Assembly: GCA_023399055.1 (NCBI GenBank)
Contig: JAEWQV010000010.1
Coordinates: 434,001 to 498,000, forward strand
Direction of reading: 5' to 3'
DNA from: Bacillota bacterium
GTDB lineage: Bacteria; Bacillota; Clostridia; Lachnospirales; Lachnospiraceae
Length of the DNA stretch: 64,000 bases
The translations under genes and the position numbers were made by a program. Each line of letters opens with the position of its first letter. The first letter of the stretch is position 1. Below the pieces are notes generated by a model, which searched no databases, was not told where the DNA came from, and saw nothing but the letters and a program-made list of their open reading frames with translations. Shown in pieces: positions 37,828-46,610 of the stretch.

Positions 37828-38697
37828 TTATTCCTTCAATCCGCCAAGGGTCATACCCTGTGTCAGTTTCTTTTGTACTATAATATAGAGTATCAGCGTT
37901 GGTAGCATAACTAAAACAAGACCTGCATACATACGACCATATTGTGCTGCGGCATTCTGTGCTTTCATCAGGTTCATCAGACCGACAGGTAGTGTCTTTC
38001 CCCCTTTTGGATCCGTTAACATCGTAATTGCTATAATGTACTCGTTCCAAAAAGATAAGAAATTAAACAGGATTACAGTAATAATACTTGGTCTTGCCAT
38101 TGGTAATATAACCTTTATCATGGTTCTAAAATACCCGCTTCCATCTATATAAGCTGCCTCTTCATAAGTTCTTGGTATTGTTACAAAATAGCCGGACAAT
38201 AAGTAAATGGTAAAAGGAAGTGCTGTTGCAGCATAGACAATAGCCAGAACATATATGTTATTTAAGAAAAACGGAGTGAGTCCCCAGCTTTTCAACATTT
38301 TATCCGCATCAATAAACATTAGAAAGATTGGTACTACAATATAGTTAACATTGATAAACAGACCAGCCATAAAAAGAACATTTAAAATTTTACGTAGTCT
38401 GAACTTAAATCTACTAAGGCAATAGGCTGCCGGTAAAGCAACAACTAAAAGGATAGCCAGGGCTAACACTGTAACAATTACGCTGTTTAGCATATATTCG
38501 CCCATATGCGCACTGCCCCAGGCATCTATAAAGTTCTGAAAATAGAACATTTCTGGAAGCCTCCAGGGGCTGCCGTAAAATTCATTATTCTGTTTAAATG
38601 AAGCTATAAAAACCCAACCTACGGGTACAATAATTGATATTGCTAAAAAAGATAACACAATATAAATGATTAATTTTCTTAATGGAAGTTTATGCAT
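37828..38697 (-). CDS. Sugar ABC transporter permease, MalG type (transporter 1)
   Basis: A 289-residue inner-membrane permease with six predicted hydrophobic segments. The EAA loop that contacts the ATPase reads EEAAYIDGSGYFRTMIKVILP, with the conserved Gly. It pairs with the MalF-type permease at 38708-39598 and the lipoprotein at 39775-41139 to import a sugar, probably galacto-N-biose or a related glycan given the linked lnpA gene. No ATPase gene is nearby; a shared MsmX-type ATPase elsewhere is expected. It starts 10 bp after its partner's stop. Confidence 0.93.
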   Translation of the reverse strand: MHKLPLRKLIIYIVLSFLAISIIVPVGWVFIASFKQNNEFYGSPWRLPEMFYFQNFIDAWGSAHMGEYMLNSVIVTVLALAILLVVALPAAYCLSRFKFRLRKILNVLFMAGLFINVNYIVVPIFLMFIDADKMLKSWGLTPFFLNNIYVLAIVYAATALPFTIYLLSGYFVTIPRTYEEAAYIDGSGYFRTMIKVILPMARPSIITVILFNFLSFWNEYIIAITMLTDPKGGKTLPVGLMNLMKAQNAAAQYGRMYAGLVLVMLPTLILYIIVQKKLTQGMTLGGLKE

Positions 38698-38707
38698 ATT
38701 CCGCCTC

Positions 38708-39598
38708 CTACAATTCTATTGATTCGCGCTTGGTAATCAGGTTCACAATTCCACTTAGCGCAAAGGAGAACAAGAATACTACAACACCAATCGCCATACC
38801 ATATCCGTAGCTGGAATTGGTGTAGGCCTGTTTATACATATAGCTTAAGAATACCTCTGTACTTCCGTCCGGTCCACCACTCGTCATTGCCTTTACAAGC
38901 ATAAAACTAAGGTTAATACTGCTTATGATAAAGAACGTTAAGGTCGTTCTGATATTCGTCCAAATTAACGGGATTGTCAGACTAAAGAATTGACGGATAC
39001 GGCCAGCACCTTCAATATCAGCGCTTTCATATACACTTTCCGGAACACTTGCCATGCTTGCCATATACATGACCATGTAATAGCCAATAGCCTGCCATAT
39101 CATTGCCATCGCAATTGAAAATATAACAATTTTCTGATCTCCCAGCCAATAAATCGGTTCACTTCCCTTATCTCGAAAAAGAGCCAGAATACTGTTAAGC
39201 AACCCATTTTTCGAATCTAGAATGGCACTAAAAATAGCACTGATAATAACAATGGATAAAATGTTTGGTATATAGAAAACGATGCGGAAGAAATTCTGCC
39301 CCACAATCTTTTCTCTGGTTAAAATTGCCGCGAAGAAAAGGGCAACCGCTATGGTAATAACACTGACAATAACAATTAATAGCACCGTATTCTCAAAGGA
39401 TTGTAAAAATTTCATATCCTGTGCAAGTTTCTTAAAATTATCAAATGCTACAAAGGTTTTATTTGGTGAGTAACCGCCCCATTTGTAAAGTGACATTTTA
39501 AATATATTAATCGTTGGAATAATCATAAAGATGGTATATAAAATAACTGCCGGTGTTACACAAAATAATATAAATAATGATTTCCCTTTATTTTTCAT
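38708..39598 (-). CDS. Sugar ABC transporter permease, MalF type (transporter 1)
   Basis: A 296-residue membrane permease. Hydrophobic segments begin near residue 8 (SLFILFCVTPAVILYTIF), and the EAA loop is YESADIEGAGRIRQFFSLTIP. It forms the heterodimeric channel with the downstream MalG-type subunit. AAGGATAGG precedes ATG 39598. Between it and the upstream binding-protein gene lie three hairpins, which probably lower its expression relative to the binding protein. Confidence 0.93.
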   Translation of the reverse strand: MKNKGKSLFILFCVTPAVILYTIFMIIPTINIFKMSLYKWGGYSPNKTFVAFDNFKKLAQDMKFLQSFENTVLLIVIVSVITIAVALFFAAILTREKIVGQNFFRIVFYIPNILSIVIISAIFSAILDSKNGLLNSILALFRDKGSEPIYWLGDQKIVIFSIAMAMIWQAIGYYMVMYMASMASVPESVYESADIEGAGRIRQFFSLTIPLIWTNIRTTLTFFIISSINLSFMLVKAMTSGGPDGSTEVFLSYMYKQAYTNSSYGYGMAIGVVVFLFSFALSGIVNLITKRESIEL

Positions 39599-39627
39599 GC
39601 CTATCCTTGCCTTTCACTTTTTGTTGA

Positions 39628-39648
39628 CCTATTCAAAAAGTGAATAGG
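39628..39648. repeat. Hairpin before permease gene
   Basis: CCTATTCA and TGAATAGG (39628-39635, 39641-39648) form an 8-bp perfect stem with a 5-nt loop in the transcript between binding protein and permease. It is about 30 bp from the permease start and may stabilise or shield the mRNA. Confidence 0.55.
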
Positions 39649-39660
39649 CCTTAATAAGTG

Positions 39661-39684
39661 AGTTTGAAAGTTTACTTTCAAACT
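39661..39684. repeat. Second hairpin in the transporter 1 spacer
   Basis: AGTTTGAAAG and CTTTCAAACT flank a 4-nt loop, a 10-bp perfect stem. It is placed between the terminator-like hairpin (39696-39730) and the 39628-39648 hairpin. Confidence 0.55.
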
Positions 39685-39695
39685 TATCTCCTGTT

Positions 39696-39730
39696 AAAAA
39701 AACGGTGAGCCAGATTACTACTCACCGTTT
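39696..39730 (-). terminator. Attenuating terminator after binding-protein gene 1
   Basis: On the minus strand AAACGGTGAG (39730-39721) pairs with CTCACCGTTT (39709-39700) around an 11-nt loop and runs into more U (39696-39699). It lies 44 bp after the binding-protein stop and would let only part of transcription reach the permeases, a common way of making excess binding protein. Confidence 0.75.
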
Positions 39731-39774
39731 ATATTCGGCTTTCTTTTGCTACAAAGTGTGCTATTTGTACTTTA

Positions 39775-41139
39775 TTATTTTAATGCAGCACGGAGCAGGT
39801 CACTGTCTTTTTTAATAGCTTCAATCCACTGTGCCTTTGTTTTATCCCCACTCACTAAAGAGTTAACTGTTCCAAATACAGTATCTGCAAAGCTTACACC
39901 CTCTACAGGGTCTGTTGCGGCAAAACTGCCTAAAGCTGCCTTAGCACCATTATCATAGATACTATAGAACATCTTGCTGTCACCTTCCAATTTGTCAGCA
40001 AATCCAACAATTGGTTGAATAGCGCCTGACTCTGCAAAAATCTGTGCTGCTTCATCAGAATACATATATGCTACGAACTGCTTTGCTGCATCTTTATTCT
40101 CCGCTGCTGCCGGAATCCAAAGCTGTTCAAACCAAGTGTAGGAATATGCATCTCCGCCTGAGGTAATTGCAGGAAGTGCGGTGAAGCCCCACTCAAAACC
40201 GTCTGCACGAGGAGCATCCTGCATCTCACCAACAACCCAGGTACCATTTGGCATAAATAATGCCTTGTTGTCTAAGATTAACTGCTGGTTTTTCAGGTAG
40301 TTATCATTGTTCGCATTGGAAGGAACTGATTTTTCTGTATAGGAAGCTAACTTCTCAACAATGTCAAATGCCTGGTTTGCTTCTGCTGTATCCCAGATAC
40401 CTTCTGTATAAGTAGTAGCTTTTTGGAAGAACTCTGCACCGCCCACTTCATACAGAAGACCGTAGAAGAATGCATCAAAGTATCCTGCTGTCGGATATGC
40501 AAATAATGCAATGCCTTCTGCTTTTGCCTTATCTCCTAATTCCCACATCTCATCCCAGGTTGTTGGAACTGTCCAGCCTTTTTCTGCAAATAAGCCTTTG
40601 TTGAAGAACAAACCGCATGGACTGTAGAACATAGGTGCCATGTAGGTCTTTCCGTCATTATAAGGATTTGTTAAAGAAGATTCTGTAAAACCGCCTGCGA
40701 TCTTATCGCTGACCTTCTTATCCTCACCCGGAACTGTCATACCTAAAACATCTGTGATATCTTCTAAGCCATTTTCTTTAATTAATGTTTCTGTCAAAGC
40801 TGCCGGACGACCTGTAGCTAAATGAACAACATCCGGATAATCTCCCGCTTTCATTCCTGCACCAATAACATCCTCTAAGGTTTTGTCCGTTGTAAGCTCA
40901 ACTTTTATTCCTGTCTTTGCGGTAAATGCTTCACTAACCTTTGTCCACATATCCGCACCATACGCTGTTTCAATCGCTGCTACCTTAATTGTAACATCGG
41001 TGTTATCCTCTTTGTCAGGTGTTGAAGTTACACCAGGTGTTGCATTCGCACCGGTATTTGTTTCATCCTTTTTCGCACAACCGGCGAAAGAACTAATCAT
41101 CAATACAAATACCAAGAAAATACTAACAATTTTTTTCAT
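39775..41139 (-). CDS. Sugar-binding lipoprotein of ABC transporter 1
   Basis: A 454-residue extracellular solute-binding protein. The signal peptide ends in the lipobox SSFAGC, so Cys20 is lipidated and the protein is tethered outside. A Thr/Asn-rich linker follows (about 22-45), then a two-lobe family 1-type fold with WTVPTTWDEMWELGDKAK and PNGTWVVGEM. It captures the sugar for the two permeases. Promoter-like TTGTTT/TATACT lies upstream (41170-41197), and an AraC regulator is divergent. The ligand is inferred from lnpA to be a beta-galactosyl-HexNAc. Confidence 0.93.
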   Translation of the reverse strand: MKKIVSIFLVFVLMISSFAGCAKKDETNTGANATPGVTSTPDKEDNTDVTIKVAAIETAYGADMWTKVSEAFTAKTGIKVELTTDKTLEDVIGAGMKAGDYPDVVHLATGRPAALTETLIKENGLEDITDVLGMTVPGEDKKVSDKIAGGFTESSLTNPYNDGKTYMAPMFYSPCGLFFNKGLFAEKGWTVPTTWDEMWELGDKAKAEGIALFAYPTAGYFDAFFYGLLYEVGGAEFFQKATTYTEGIWDTAEANQAFDIVEKLASYTEKSVPSNANNDNYLKNQQLILDNKALFMPNGTWVVGEMQDAPRADGFEWGFTALPAITSGGDAYSYTWFEQLWIPAAAENKDAAKQFVAYMYSDEAAQIFAESGAIQPIVGFADKLEGDSKMFYSIYDNGAKAALGSFAATDPVEGVSFADTVFGTVNSLVSGDKTKAQWIEAIKKDSDLLRAALK

Positions 41140-41169
41140 ATATTTATCCTCCTTAACGATTATGTATGT

Positions 41170-41197
41170 AGTATACCGTAATTAATTTTATAAACAA
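41170..41197 (-). promoter_or_regulatory. Predicted promoter of transporter 1 operon
   Basis: On the minus strand TTGTTT (41197-41192), 16-nt spacer, TATACT (41175-41170), about 30 bp before the binding-protein start. TATAAT at 41233-41238 may serve the divergent araC gene but has no good -35. Confidence 0.55.
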
Positions 41198-41311
41198 TAG
41201 AAATATTGCTTTCTTCTTTATATATATTGCCGTATAATAGACACATTAAACAAATAATAATATCATTTTTATTATTTATGTACAATTTTCACATAGACAA
41301 AAGGAGAAGAT

Positions 41312-42226
41312 ATGAGCAATAACCGTTATAATTTTAATATCGAAAATGAACGTGAAGCCTTTATGATTCATAAAGAGGACTCCACGCTTTCCTATACTTT
41401 TACCCTTGGTGGCAAGCATGACAATCAGGCAATTCACGTTACTTTACTCTATGTAGCAATATCAAAGTACGGAAATGATTGGATAAGTCTACCACACTCT
41501 CATAATTTCACTGAGTTCTTTTATATCACCAATGGAACCGGAAAGTTCTCTGCAGAATCGGATATTCTTAATGTAAAGGCTAACGATCTGATTATCTTAA
41601 ATCCTACTATTGTACATACCGAGATTTCAAACCCTACAAAGCCCTTGGAATATATCGTGTTGGGGGTAGAAGGAATTCGGTTTCAGACAGAGGACCGTGG
41701 TTGTATTCTCTTAGATGGCTCTACACTTAAATCTGATCTTCATCTTTACTTTAATACACTTGCGCAAGAAATGAAGCATGATCAGCCATATCGCGACTTT
41801 GTGTGCCAGAACTTATTAAATATCATTTTTACATCCATTCTTCGTAATGATGCCTTTAAGATTTCTATAGCAACTGAAGCAGGTATGACCAGAGAATGTA
41901 GTATTGCAAAAAAATATATCGAAGATCACTTTAGTGAGAATATCACAATTGATACTTTAAGTTCTCTAGTGCACTTAAATAAATACTATTTTGCGCATAA
42001 CTTTACAAAACAATTCGGAACTTCACCAATCAATTATCTGATTAATAGGCGCATTGATGAAAGTAAGCATCTCCTTACGAGTACCAACTATTCCTTGTCT
42101 TCAATTTCTCAAATTGTTGGGTTTTCTTCACCAAGTTACTTTTCACAGGTATTTAAAAGAACTACCAATACATTGCCACAGGCGTATAGAAAAATGAATC
42201 AGGCTTCGGTATCAGTATCACATTAA
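41312..42226 (+). CDS. AraC-family transcriptional regulator
   Basis: A 304-residue regulator. The N-terminal cupin-type sensor contains LPHSHNFTEFFYITNGTGKF and ends near residue 170. The C-terminal double helix-turn-helix begins at KKYIEDHFSENITIDTL, with FAHNFTKQFGTSPINYL and ISQIVGFSSPSYFSQVFKR. AAAGGAG precedes ATG 41312. It is divergent from the transporter 1 operon and likely activates it on sensing the imported glycan. It ends before a bidirectional terminator shared with the second galE. Confidence 0.92.
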   Translation: MSNNRYNFNIENEREAFMIHKEDSTLSYTFTLGGKHDNQAIHVTLLYVAISKYGNDWISLPHSHNFTEFFYITNGTGKFSAESDILNVKANDLIILNPTIVHTEISNPTKPLEYIVLGVEGIRFQTEDRGCILLDGSTLKSDLHLYFNTLAQEMKHDQPYRDFVCQNLLNIIFTSILRNDAFKISIATEAGMTRECSIAKKYIEDHFSENITIDTLSSLVHLNKYYFAHNFTKQFGTSPINYLINRRIDESKHLLTSTNYSLSSISQIVGFSSPSYFSQVFKRTTNTLPQAYRKMNQASVSVSH

Positions 42227-42285
42227 AAAAAGGGACTTATTTTTAATGGTGGTAACACACCATGCGAAGGGTTGAGATGTCACAT

Positions 42286-42356
42286 AAAAAGGGATATAGC
42301 CTTCTAGAATATACTATCTTTCGATCTATATATTCTAGAAGGCTATATCCCTTTTT
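42286..42356. terminator. 28-bp perfect inverted repeat, bidirectional terminator
   Basis: Positions 42286-42313 and 42329-42356 are exact reverse complements around a 15-nt loop. Each arm begins or ends in five A/T residues, so either strand forms a very stable stem followed by U. It lies between convergent araC and galE copy 2. The stem is longer than most terminators. Confidence 0.8.
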
Positions 42357-42375
42357 ACTATTTACATTGTAAGGC

Positions 42376-43389
42376 TTAGTTACGATATCCACTCGGATTA
42401 TTACACTGCCAGCGATAAGCATCTTCACACATTTGTGCAAGGTCTCTTTCCGCTATAAATCCAAGCTCCTCTTTTGCCAGTCCCGGATCCGCATAGCAGG
42501 TTGCAATATCACCGGATCGCCTTGGCTTTACAACGTAAGGGATCGGCTTCTTGCAAACTTCCGAAAATGCCGCAACCATCTCTAACACGCTGTAGCCTTT
42601 ACCCGTCCCAAGATTATAGGTTTTTACACCTTCTATTTTATCCAGCTTCTCAATTGCTTTCACATGTCCAATCGCAAGGTCAGTAACATGGATATAATCC
42701 CTTACGCCACTGCCGTCTTTTGTTTCATAATCATTTCCGAATATCTGCAGTTCCTTTAATTTGCCTACTGCTACCTGAGTAATGTATGGAACCAAATTAT
42801 TAGGAATACCAAGCGGATCTTCTCCAATCAGACCGCTCTTATCCGCACCAATCGGATTAAAATACCGTAATAGGACAATCTTCCATTCGCTGTCAGTTAC
42901 CGCTAAGTCCCTTAATATTTCTTCTATCATTAACTTTGTTCTTCCATATGGATTAGTAACGGACAGCGGAAAATCTTCCTTAATGGGCACTGTATGGGGA
43001 TTACCGTATACCGTTGCAGAGGAACTAAATACCAGCTTCCTTACGTGAAATTCATTCATAACCTCGCACAGTACCAACGTTGATATTAAATTGTTATAGT
43101 AATATGCCAATGGTTTCCGAACAGATTCTCCTACTGCTTTTAAAGCTGCAAAATGAATCACTGCTTCTATTTTTTCTCGCTCAAATACTGTCCTTAATTT
43201 TTCCTTATCTTCTACATTGAACTTATAAAAGGTCAAAGACCTGCCGGCTATTTTTTTCACTCTTTCCAGAGACTCCTCGGAAGAATTACATAAGTTATCA
43301 ACAACGATAACCTCATATCCTTTTCTTAATAACTCCAGGCAGGTATGGCTCCCTATATATCCGGCACCACCCGTAACTAAAATTGCCAT
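42376..43389 (-). CDS. galE: UDP-glucose/UDP-GlcNAc 4-epimerase, copy 2
   Basis: A 337-residue GalE. TGGAGYIGSHT, SSSATVYGNP and NPYGRTK are the Rossmann, Ser/Thr and Tyr-x-x-x-Lys motifs. ATG 43389 follows AGGAG by 8 nt, the same arrangement as copy 1. It is the last gene of the second cassette, 11 bp after nahK copy 2. It is much more diverged from copy 1 than nahK is, so it may have kept a different substrate preference between UDP-Gal and UDP-GalNAc. This is not decidable by eye. Confidence 0.95.
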   Translation of the reverse strand: MAILVTGGAGYIGSHTCLELLRKGYEVIVVDNLCNSSEESLERVKKIAGRSLTFYKFNVEDKEKLRTVFEREKIEAVIHFAALKAVGESVRKPLAYYYNNLISTLVLCEVMNEFHVRKLVFSSSATVYGNPHTVPIKEDFPLSVTNPYGRTKLMIEEILRDLAVTDSEWKIVLLRYFNPIGADKSGLIGEDPLGIPNNLVPYITQVAVGKLKELQIFGNDYETKDGSGVRDYIHVTDLAIGHVKAIEKLDKIEGVKTYNLGTGKGYSVLEMVAAFSEVCKKPIPYVVKPRRSGDIATCYADPGLAKEELGFIAERDLAQMCEDAYRWQCNNPSGYRN

Positions 43390-43400
43390 TGCATCCACTC

Positions 43401-44516
43401 CTAACGGTATTTATTGACGATTGTTATCATTTCCTCCCAGTGTTGTTCCATGTCTTCCACCAACTTAAACTGTGTTCTGGCTCTGTCCAGGTTATGACCT
43501 TCTCTGTGTGTTCTAAAGTAGGTATCCCCCTGCAGATAGTCTGTTAGAAAACGTATCCCGCATTCCAGCGTCATCATCTTTGCTCCCACCGGAAGCATTG
43601 CTAGCTCTGTTTCACTAAGGCTTCCATTACAGCCCTCTAGAAAACCCTTGGTATAAATCTCATAAAGCTCGAGATCAAAATTGACTTTACTTAAATCAGG
43701 TTCATCCTCTGCTCCGGTACTTGCCCCAAAACGAATGGAGTCACCAAAATCAGTCACCGAAAATCCCGGCATAACCGTATCCAAATCAATCACACAGATT
43801 GCTTTCCCTGACTTATTATCAATCATAATGTTATTCAATTTTGTATCATTATGCGTTACTTTTAACGGTAGCTTTCCTGCCTCGTATGAGTCCATTAAGG
43901 TATGTATGAATTCTTCCCTTTGGAGTGCAAATTCTATTTCCGCAGTTACCTCTTTGACTCTATCTAGAATATCCTTCTCTATCGCATTTCTTAAATTATC
44001 AAGCCGAACCAGGGTATTGTGAAAGTCTTTAATGGTCTCAAATAAGGTATCTGCCGGATAATCAGCTAATAGCTCCTGAAACCGTCCAAAGGCAATGGCA
44101 CTTTGATAAAAATCCTCGGGTTTTTCTACCAGGTCAAAGCAAGTGGCATCTTCGATGAATAAATACGCTCTCCAATAGGAACCAATGCTGTCTCTATAAT
44201 AAGTATTTCCATCCTTCGTGGCTATGATATTCATGGTCTCTCGATTAACATCGCCCTGATTTTTTATAATTTTGTTTCTTAAAAACCCAGTCACACCAGC
44301 AATATTTTTCATTAATTGGTCCGGACGATGAAAGGTTTCATGATTCATTCTCTGTAATATATAGCGAAGAATACTTTGATCCTCCTGTGTAAATCGTACA
44401 ACAAAGGTATCATTAATATGACCATGCCCATAACGTTCATAATCAATCAAAGTTCCTTTAAAATCAATGTGACAGATTGCTTCGTCAATCTTTGCACAAT
44501 ATTCCTCTCTTGTCAT
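43401..44516 (-). CDS. nahK: N-acetylhexosamine 1-kinase, copy 2
   Basis: A 371-residue kinase almost identical to the product at 32215-33330, with the same HNDTKLNN Brenner motif, DLDTVMPG metal site and GHGHINDTF loop. It should phosphorylate GlcNAc or GalNAc at C1. GAGGATATCATT precedes the ATG. The two genes also match closely at the DNA level, including silent positions, which implies recent duplication or gene conversion. It belongs to the second cassette, whose upstream neighbours are a CBM9-like gene and transporter 2 rather than a phosphorylase. Confidence 0.92.
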   Translation of the reverse strand: MTREEYCAKIDEAICHIDFKGTLIDYERYGHGHINDTFVVRFTQEDQSILRYILQRMNHETFHRPDQLMKNIAGVTGFLRNKIIKNQGDVNRETMNIIATKDGNTYYRDSIGSYWRAYLFIEDATCFDLVEKPEDFYQSAIAFGRFQELLADYPADTLFETIKDFHNTLVRLDNLRNAIEKDILDRVKEVTAEIEFALQREEFIHTLMDSYEAGKLPLKVTHNDTKLNNIMIDNKSGKAICVIDLDTVMPGFSVTDFGDSIRFGASTGAEDEPDLSKVNFDLELYEIYTKGFLEGCNGSLSETELAMLPVGAKMMTLECGIRFLTDYLQGDTYFRTHREGHNLDRARTQFKLVEDMEQHWEEMITIVNKYR

Positions 44517-44582
44517 AATGATATCCTCTCATTTATTTTAGAATTTTATATAATTACGAAAATGTCTTTTATAATAACCATA

Positions 44583-44674
44583 AACAACTCACTCTATTCC
44601 TTCGCTCCAACGATAGCTTCGTGGCATGAGCGTTTTTACGCTTTACTTCCACTCTAAAACAGTATTCGTTATTT
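44583..44674 (+). repeat. ~90-bp intergenic repeat, copy 2
   Basis: Same location relative to its cassette as copy 1 (nahK / nucleotidyltransferase spacer). It shares the CTCTATTCCTTCGCTCCAACG core and the AACAGTATTCGTT end with copy 1, with scattered substitutions. Confidence 0.75.
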
Positions 44675-44716
44675 GTACTATTCTTATAATTTTTGAGTTT
44701 TGCATTTTTCTGGTTT

Positions 44717-45628
44717 TTAGAATTCTTCTGGATATACTCCTTGCTCATTTAACTTAGTAATGGCTGTTACTACAGCTTCCTTGTCTTCTTTATAGGTAAC
44801 TCCATACCATTTATCTTCGGACTTAAGGACCTCCACCGTAGCTTTTTCTTCCCTGATCATTTCTCCTACCACCATGGGTAAAAAGTACTCAGCCTTTAAT
44901 GGATTTTGCTGGACTTCCTTACTTAAGAAGTTTTTAAACCTCTCATCTAATTCCTTAAGGATGCTTGGCGAAAAGCCCCACATATTCATAGAGACAACGC
45001 TTTCCTTTGGTATCGTAACCCAGGTTTTACCCTCATCTTCTGTATATCTGGCTCCAGATTCATATTGCTCAATTCTTGTCCTCTCACAAATATCCTTTAA
45101 ATATCCATCCTCTGTGATTTCACAAACTCCTCTGGCAACATGACCATGTTCCGTTAAGGTATTCTCTAGTTGATAGCCCACCATTGCGTAACGGGATTGG
45201 TCATCCTGTGGAGTCGCTGTTAGGAAATCATAGATTGCTTTATATGCAGTTACTCCATAATAGTCATCCGCATTAATTACTGCAAAGGGTCCATTTACGA
45301 CTTCTAAACAACTTAATACGGCGTGTCCTGTGCCCCAGGGTTTCACTCTTCCAGCAGGCGCTTGATACCCTTCCGGTAAATAATTTATTTTTTGATACAC
45401 ATACTCAACATTAACTTTCTTACTTATGCGATTTCCAATAACCTTTTTAAATTCCTCTTCTATTTCTGGTTTTATAATAAACACAACATTTTTAAATCCA
45501 GCTCTTATGGCGTCATAAATGGAGAAATCCATAATAATATGACCTCTATCATCCACCGGGTCAATTTGCTTCATCCCACCATATCTGCTTCCCATTCCTG
45601 CTGCCATTATCACTAATACAGGTTCCAT
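44717..45628 (-). CDS. Sugar-1-phosphate nucleotidyltransferase, copy 2
   Basis: A 303-residue paralog of the protein at 33517-34428, with the same MAAGMGSRYGGMKQIDP nucleotide loop and NADDYYG metal site. It likely activates HexNAc-1-P made by the adjacent NahK to a nucleotide sugar for GalE. GGGAGG precedes the ATG. Substitutions versus copy 1 cluster around residues 90-150 and 195-230, leaving the active-site motifs unchanged. Confidence 0.88.
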   Translation of the reverse strand: MEPVLVIMAAGMGSRYGGMKQIDPVDDRGHIIMDFSIYDAIRAGFKNVVFIIKPEIEEEFKKVIGNRISKKVNVEYVYQKINYLPEGYQAPAGRVKPWGTGHAVLSCLEVVNGPFAVINADDYYGVTAYKAIYDFLTATPQDDQSRYAMVGYQLENTLTEHGHVARGVCEITEDGYLKDICERTRIEQYESGARYTEDEGKTWVTIPKESVVSMNMWGFSPSILKELDERFKNFLSKEVQQNPLKAEYFLPMVVGEMIREEKATVEVLKSEDKWYGVTYKEDKEAVVTAITKLNEQGVYPEEF

Positions 45629-45754
45629 TCTAATAAGCCTCCCTTTTCAAGAAAAACCTCAAATTAATCATAAGCACAATCTGCACAAAAGCGAACGAAT
45701 ACAACTCTCCTTAAGTCATTGAACTTAGTTTTAATTCTTTAACTAATCCTAATG

Positions 45755-46501
45755 CTAAAGAACAATGTTATCCAACTCTACCTTTGATAGCGCTGCTTCA
45801 TCTGCAACTAATGTAAAGTCAGGATGAAGCTGTAATATAGAAGCTGGAACTGCCGGAGTAACCGGACCCGTTACTGCAATTCTTAAAATGTCTGCCTTAT
45901 CTGCACCGCTTACCGCCAACACAATCTTCTTTGATTGCATAATTGATTTAATTCCCATGGTATATGCAAAAGCCGGCACCGTTTCGCCATGCTCAAACAA
46001 ACGGGAATTTGCTTCCAAAGTACTTTTTGTCAATGCCACACAATGGGTTTCCTTTTCAAAGGATTCTTCTGGTTCATTAAAACCAATATGTCCATTATGT
46101 CCCAGCCCAAGTAACTGCAGGTCAATTCCTCCCAGGTTACGAATTACAGTATCATACCTTGTGCACTCTGCATTCGAATCAATTTCTAACCCGTTGGGAA
46201 TATGGATATTTTCTTCCTGAATATTTACATATCTAAATAAGTTCATCTTCATAAAGTAATGATAGCTTTGTTTATTATCCGGAGCTAATCCCTTATACTC
46301 ATCCAGGTTAACTGTCTTAACCTCGTTAAAATCTATATCTCCTTTGTTATACCATTCGATAAGTTGTTTATAGATTGCAATGGGTGTAGATCCTGTTGCA
46401 AGTCCAAGTACACAATTGGGCTTCATAATAACTTGTGCTGAGATAATATTGGCTACTTTTCTGCTCATTTCTTTATAGTCTTTTGTCTGATATAGTTTCA
46501 T
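45755..46501 (-). CDS. nagB: Glucosamine-6-phosphate deaminase, copy 2
   Basis: A 248-residue NagB with GLATGSTP, NLDEYKGL and GLGHNGHIGFNEP. It converts GlcN-6-P to Fru-6-P. GGGAGACATATCC precedes ATG 46501. It is the first gene of the second cassette, 109 bp after the CBM9-like gene. The C-terminal third is nearly identical to copy 1 while the N-terminal half is far less similar, so a recombination or conversion edge may lie within the gene. Confidence 0.94.
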   Translation of the reverse strand: MKLYQTKDYKEMSRKVANIISAQVIMKPNCVLGLATGSTPIAIYKQLIEWYNKGDIDFNEVKTVNLDEYKGLAPDNKQSYHYFMKMNLFRYVNIQEENIHIPNGLEIDSNAECTRYDTVIRNLGGIDLQLLGLGHNGHIGFNEPEESFEKETHCVALTKSTLEANSRLFEHGETVPAFAYTMGIKSIMQSKKIVLAVSGADKADILRIAVTGPVTPAVPASILQLHPDFTLVADEAALSKVELDNIVL

Positions 46502-46610
46502 GGATATGTCTCCCTATATAATTAATAAATTATATAATTGTGAAATGCTGAAACTATATAAATTGTATATACAAATAATACAGTTTCACATTATTTAACC
46601 TTTTAACTCA

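Noticed and set aside
42286..42356. Insertion-sequence remnant
   Set aside because: There is no transposase fragment or target duplication, and the location between convergent genes explains it as a terminator.
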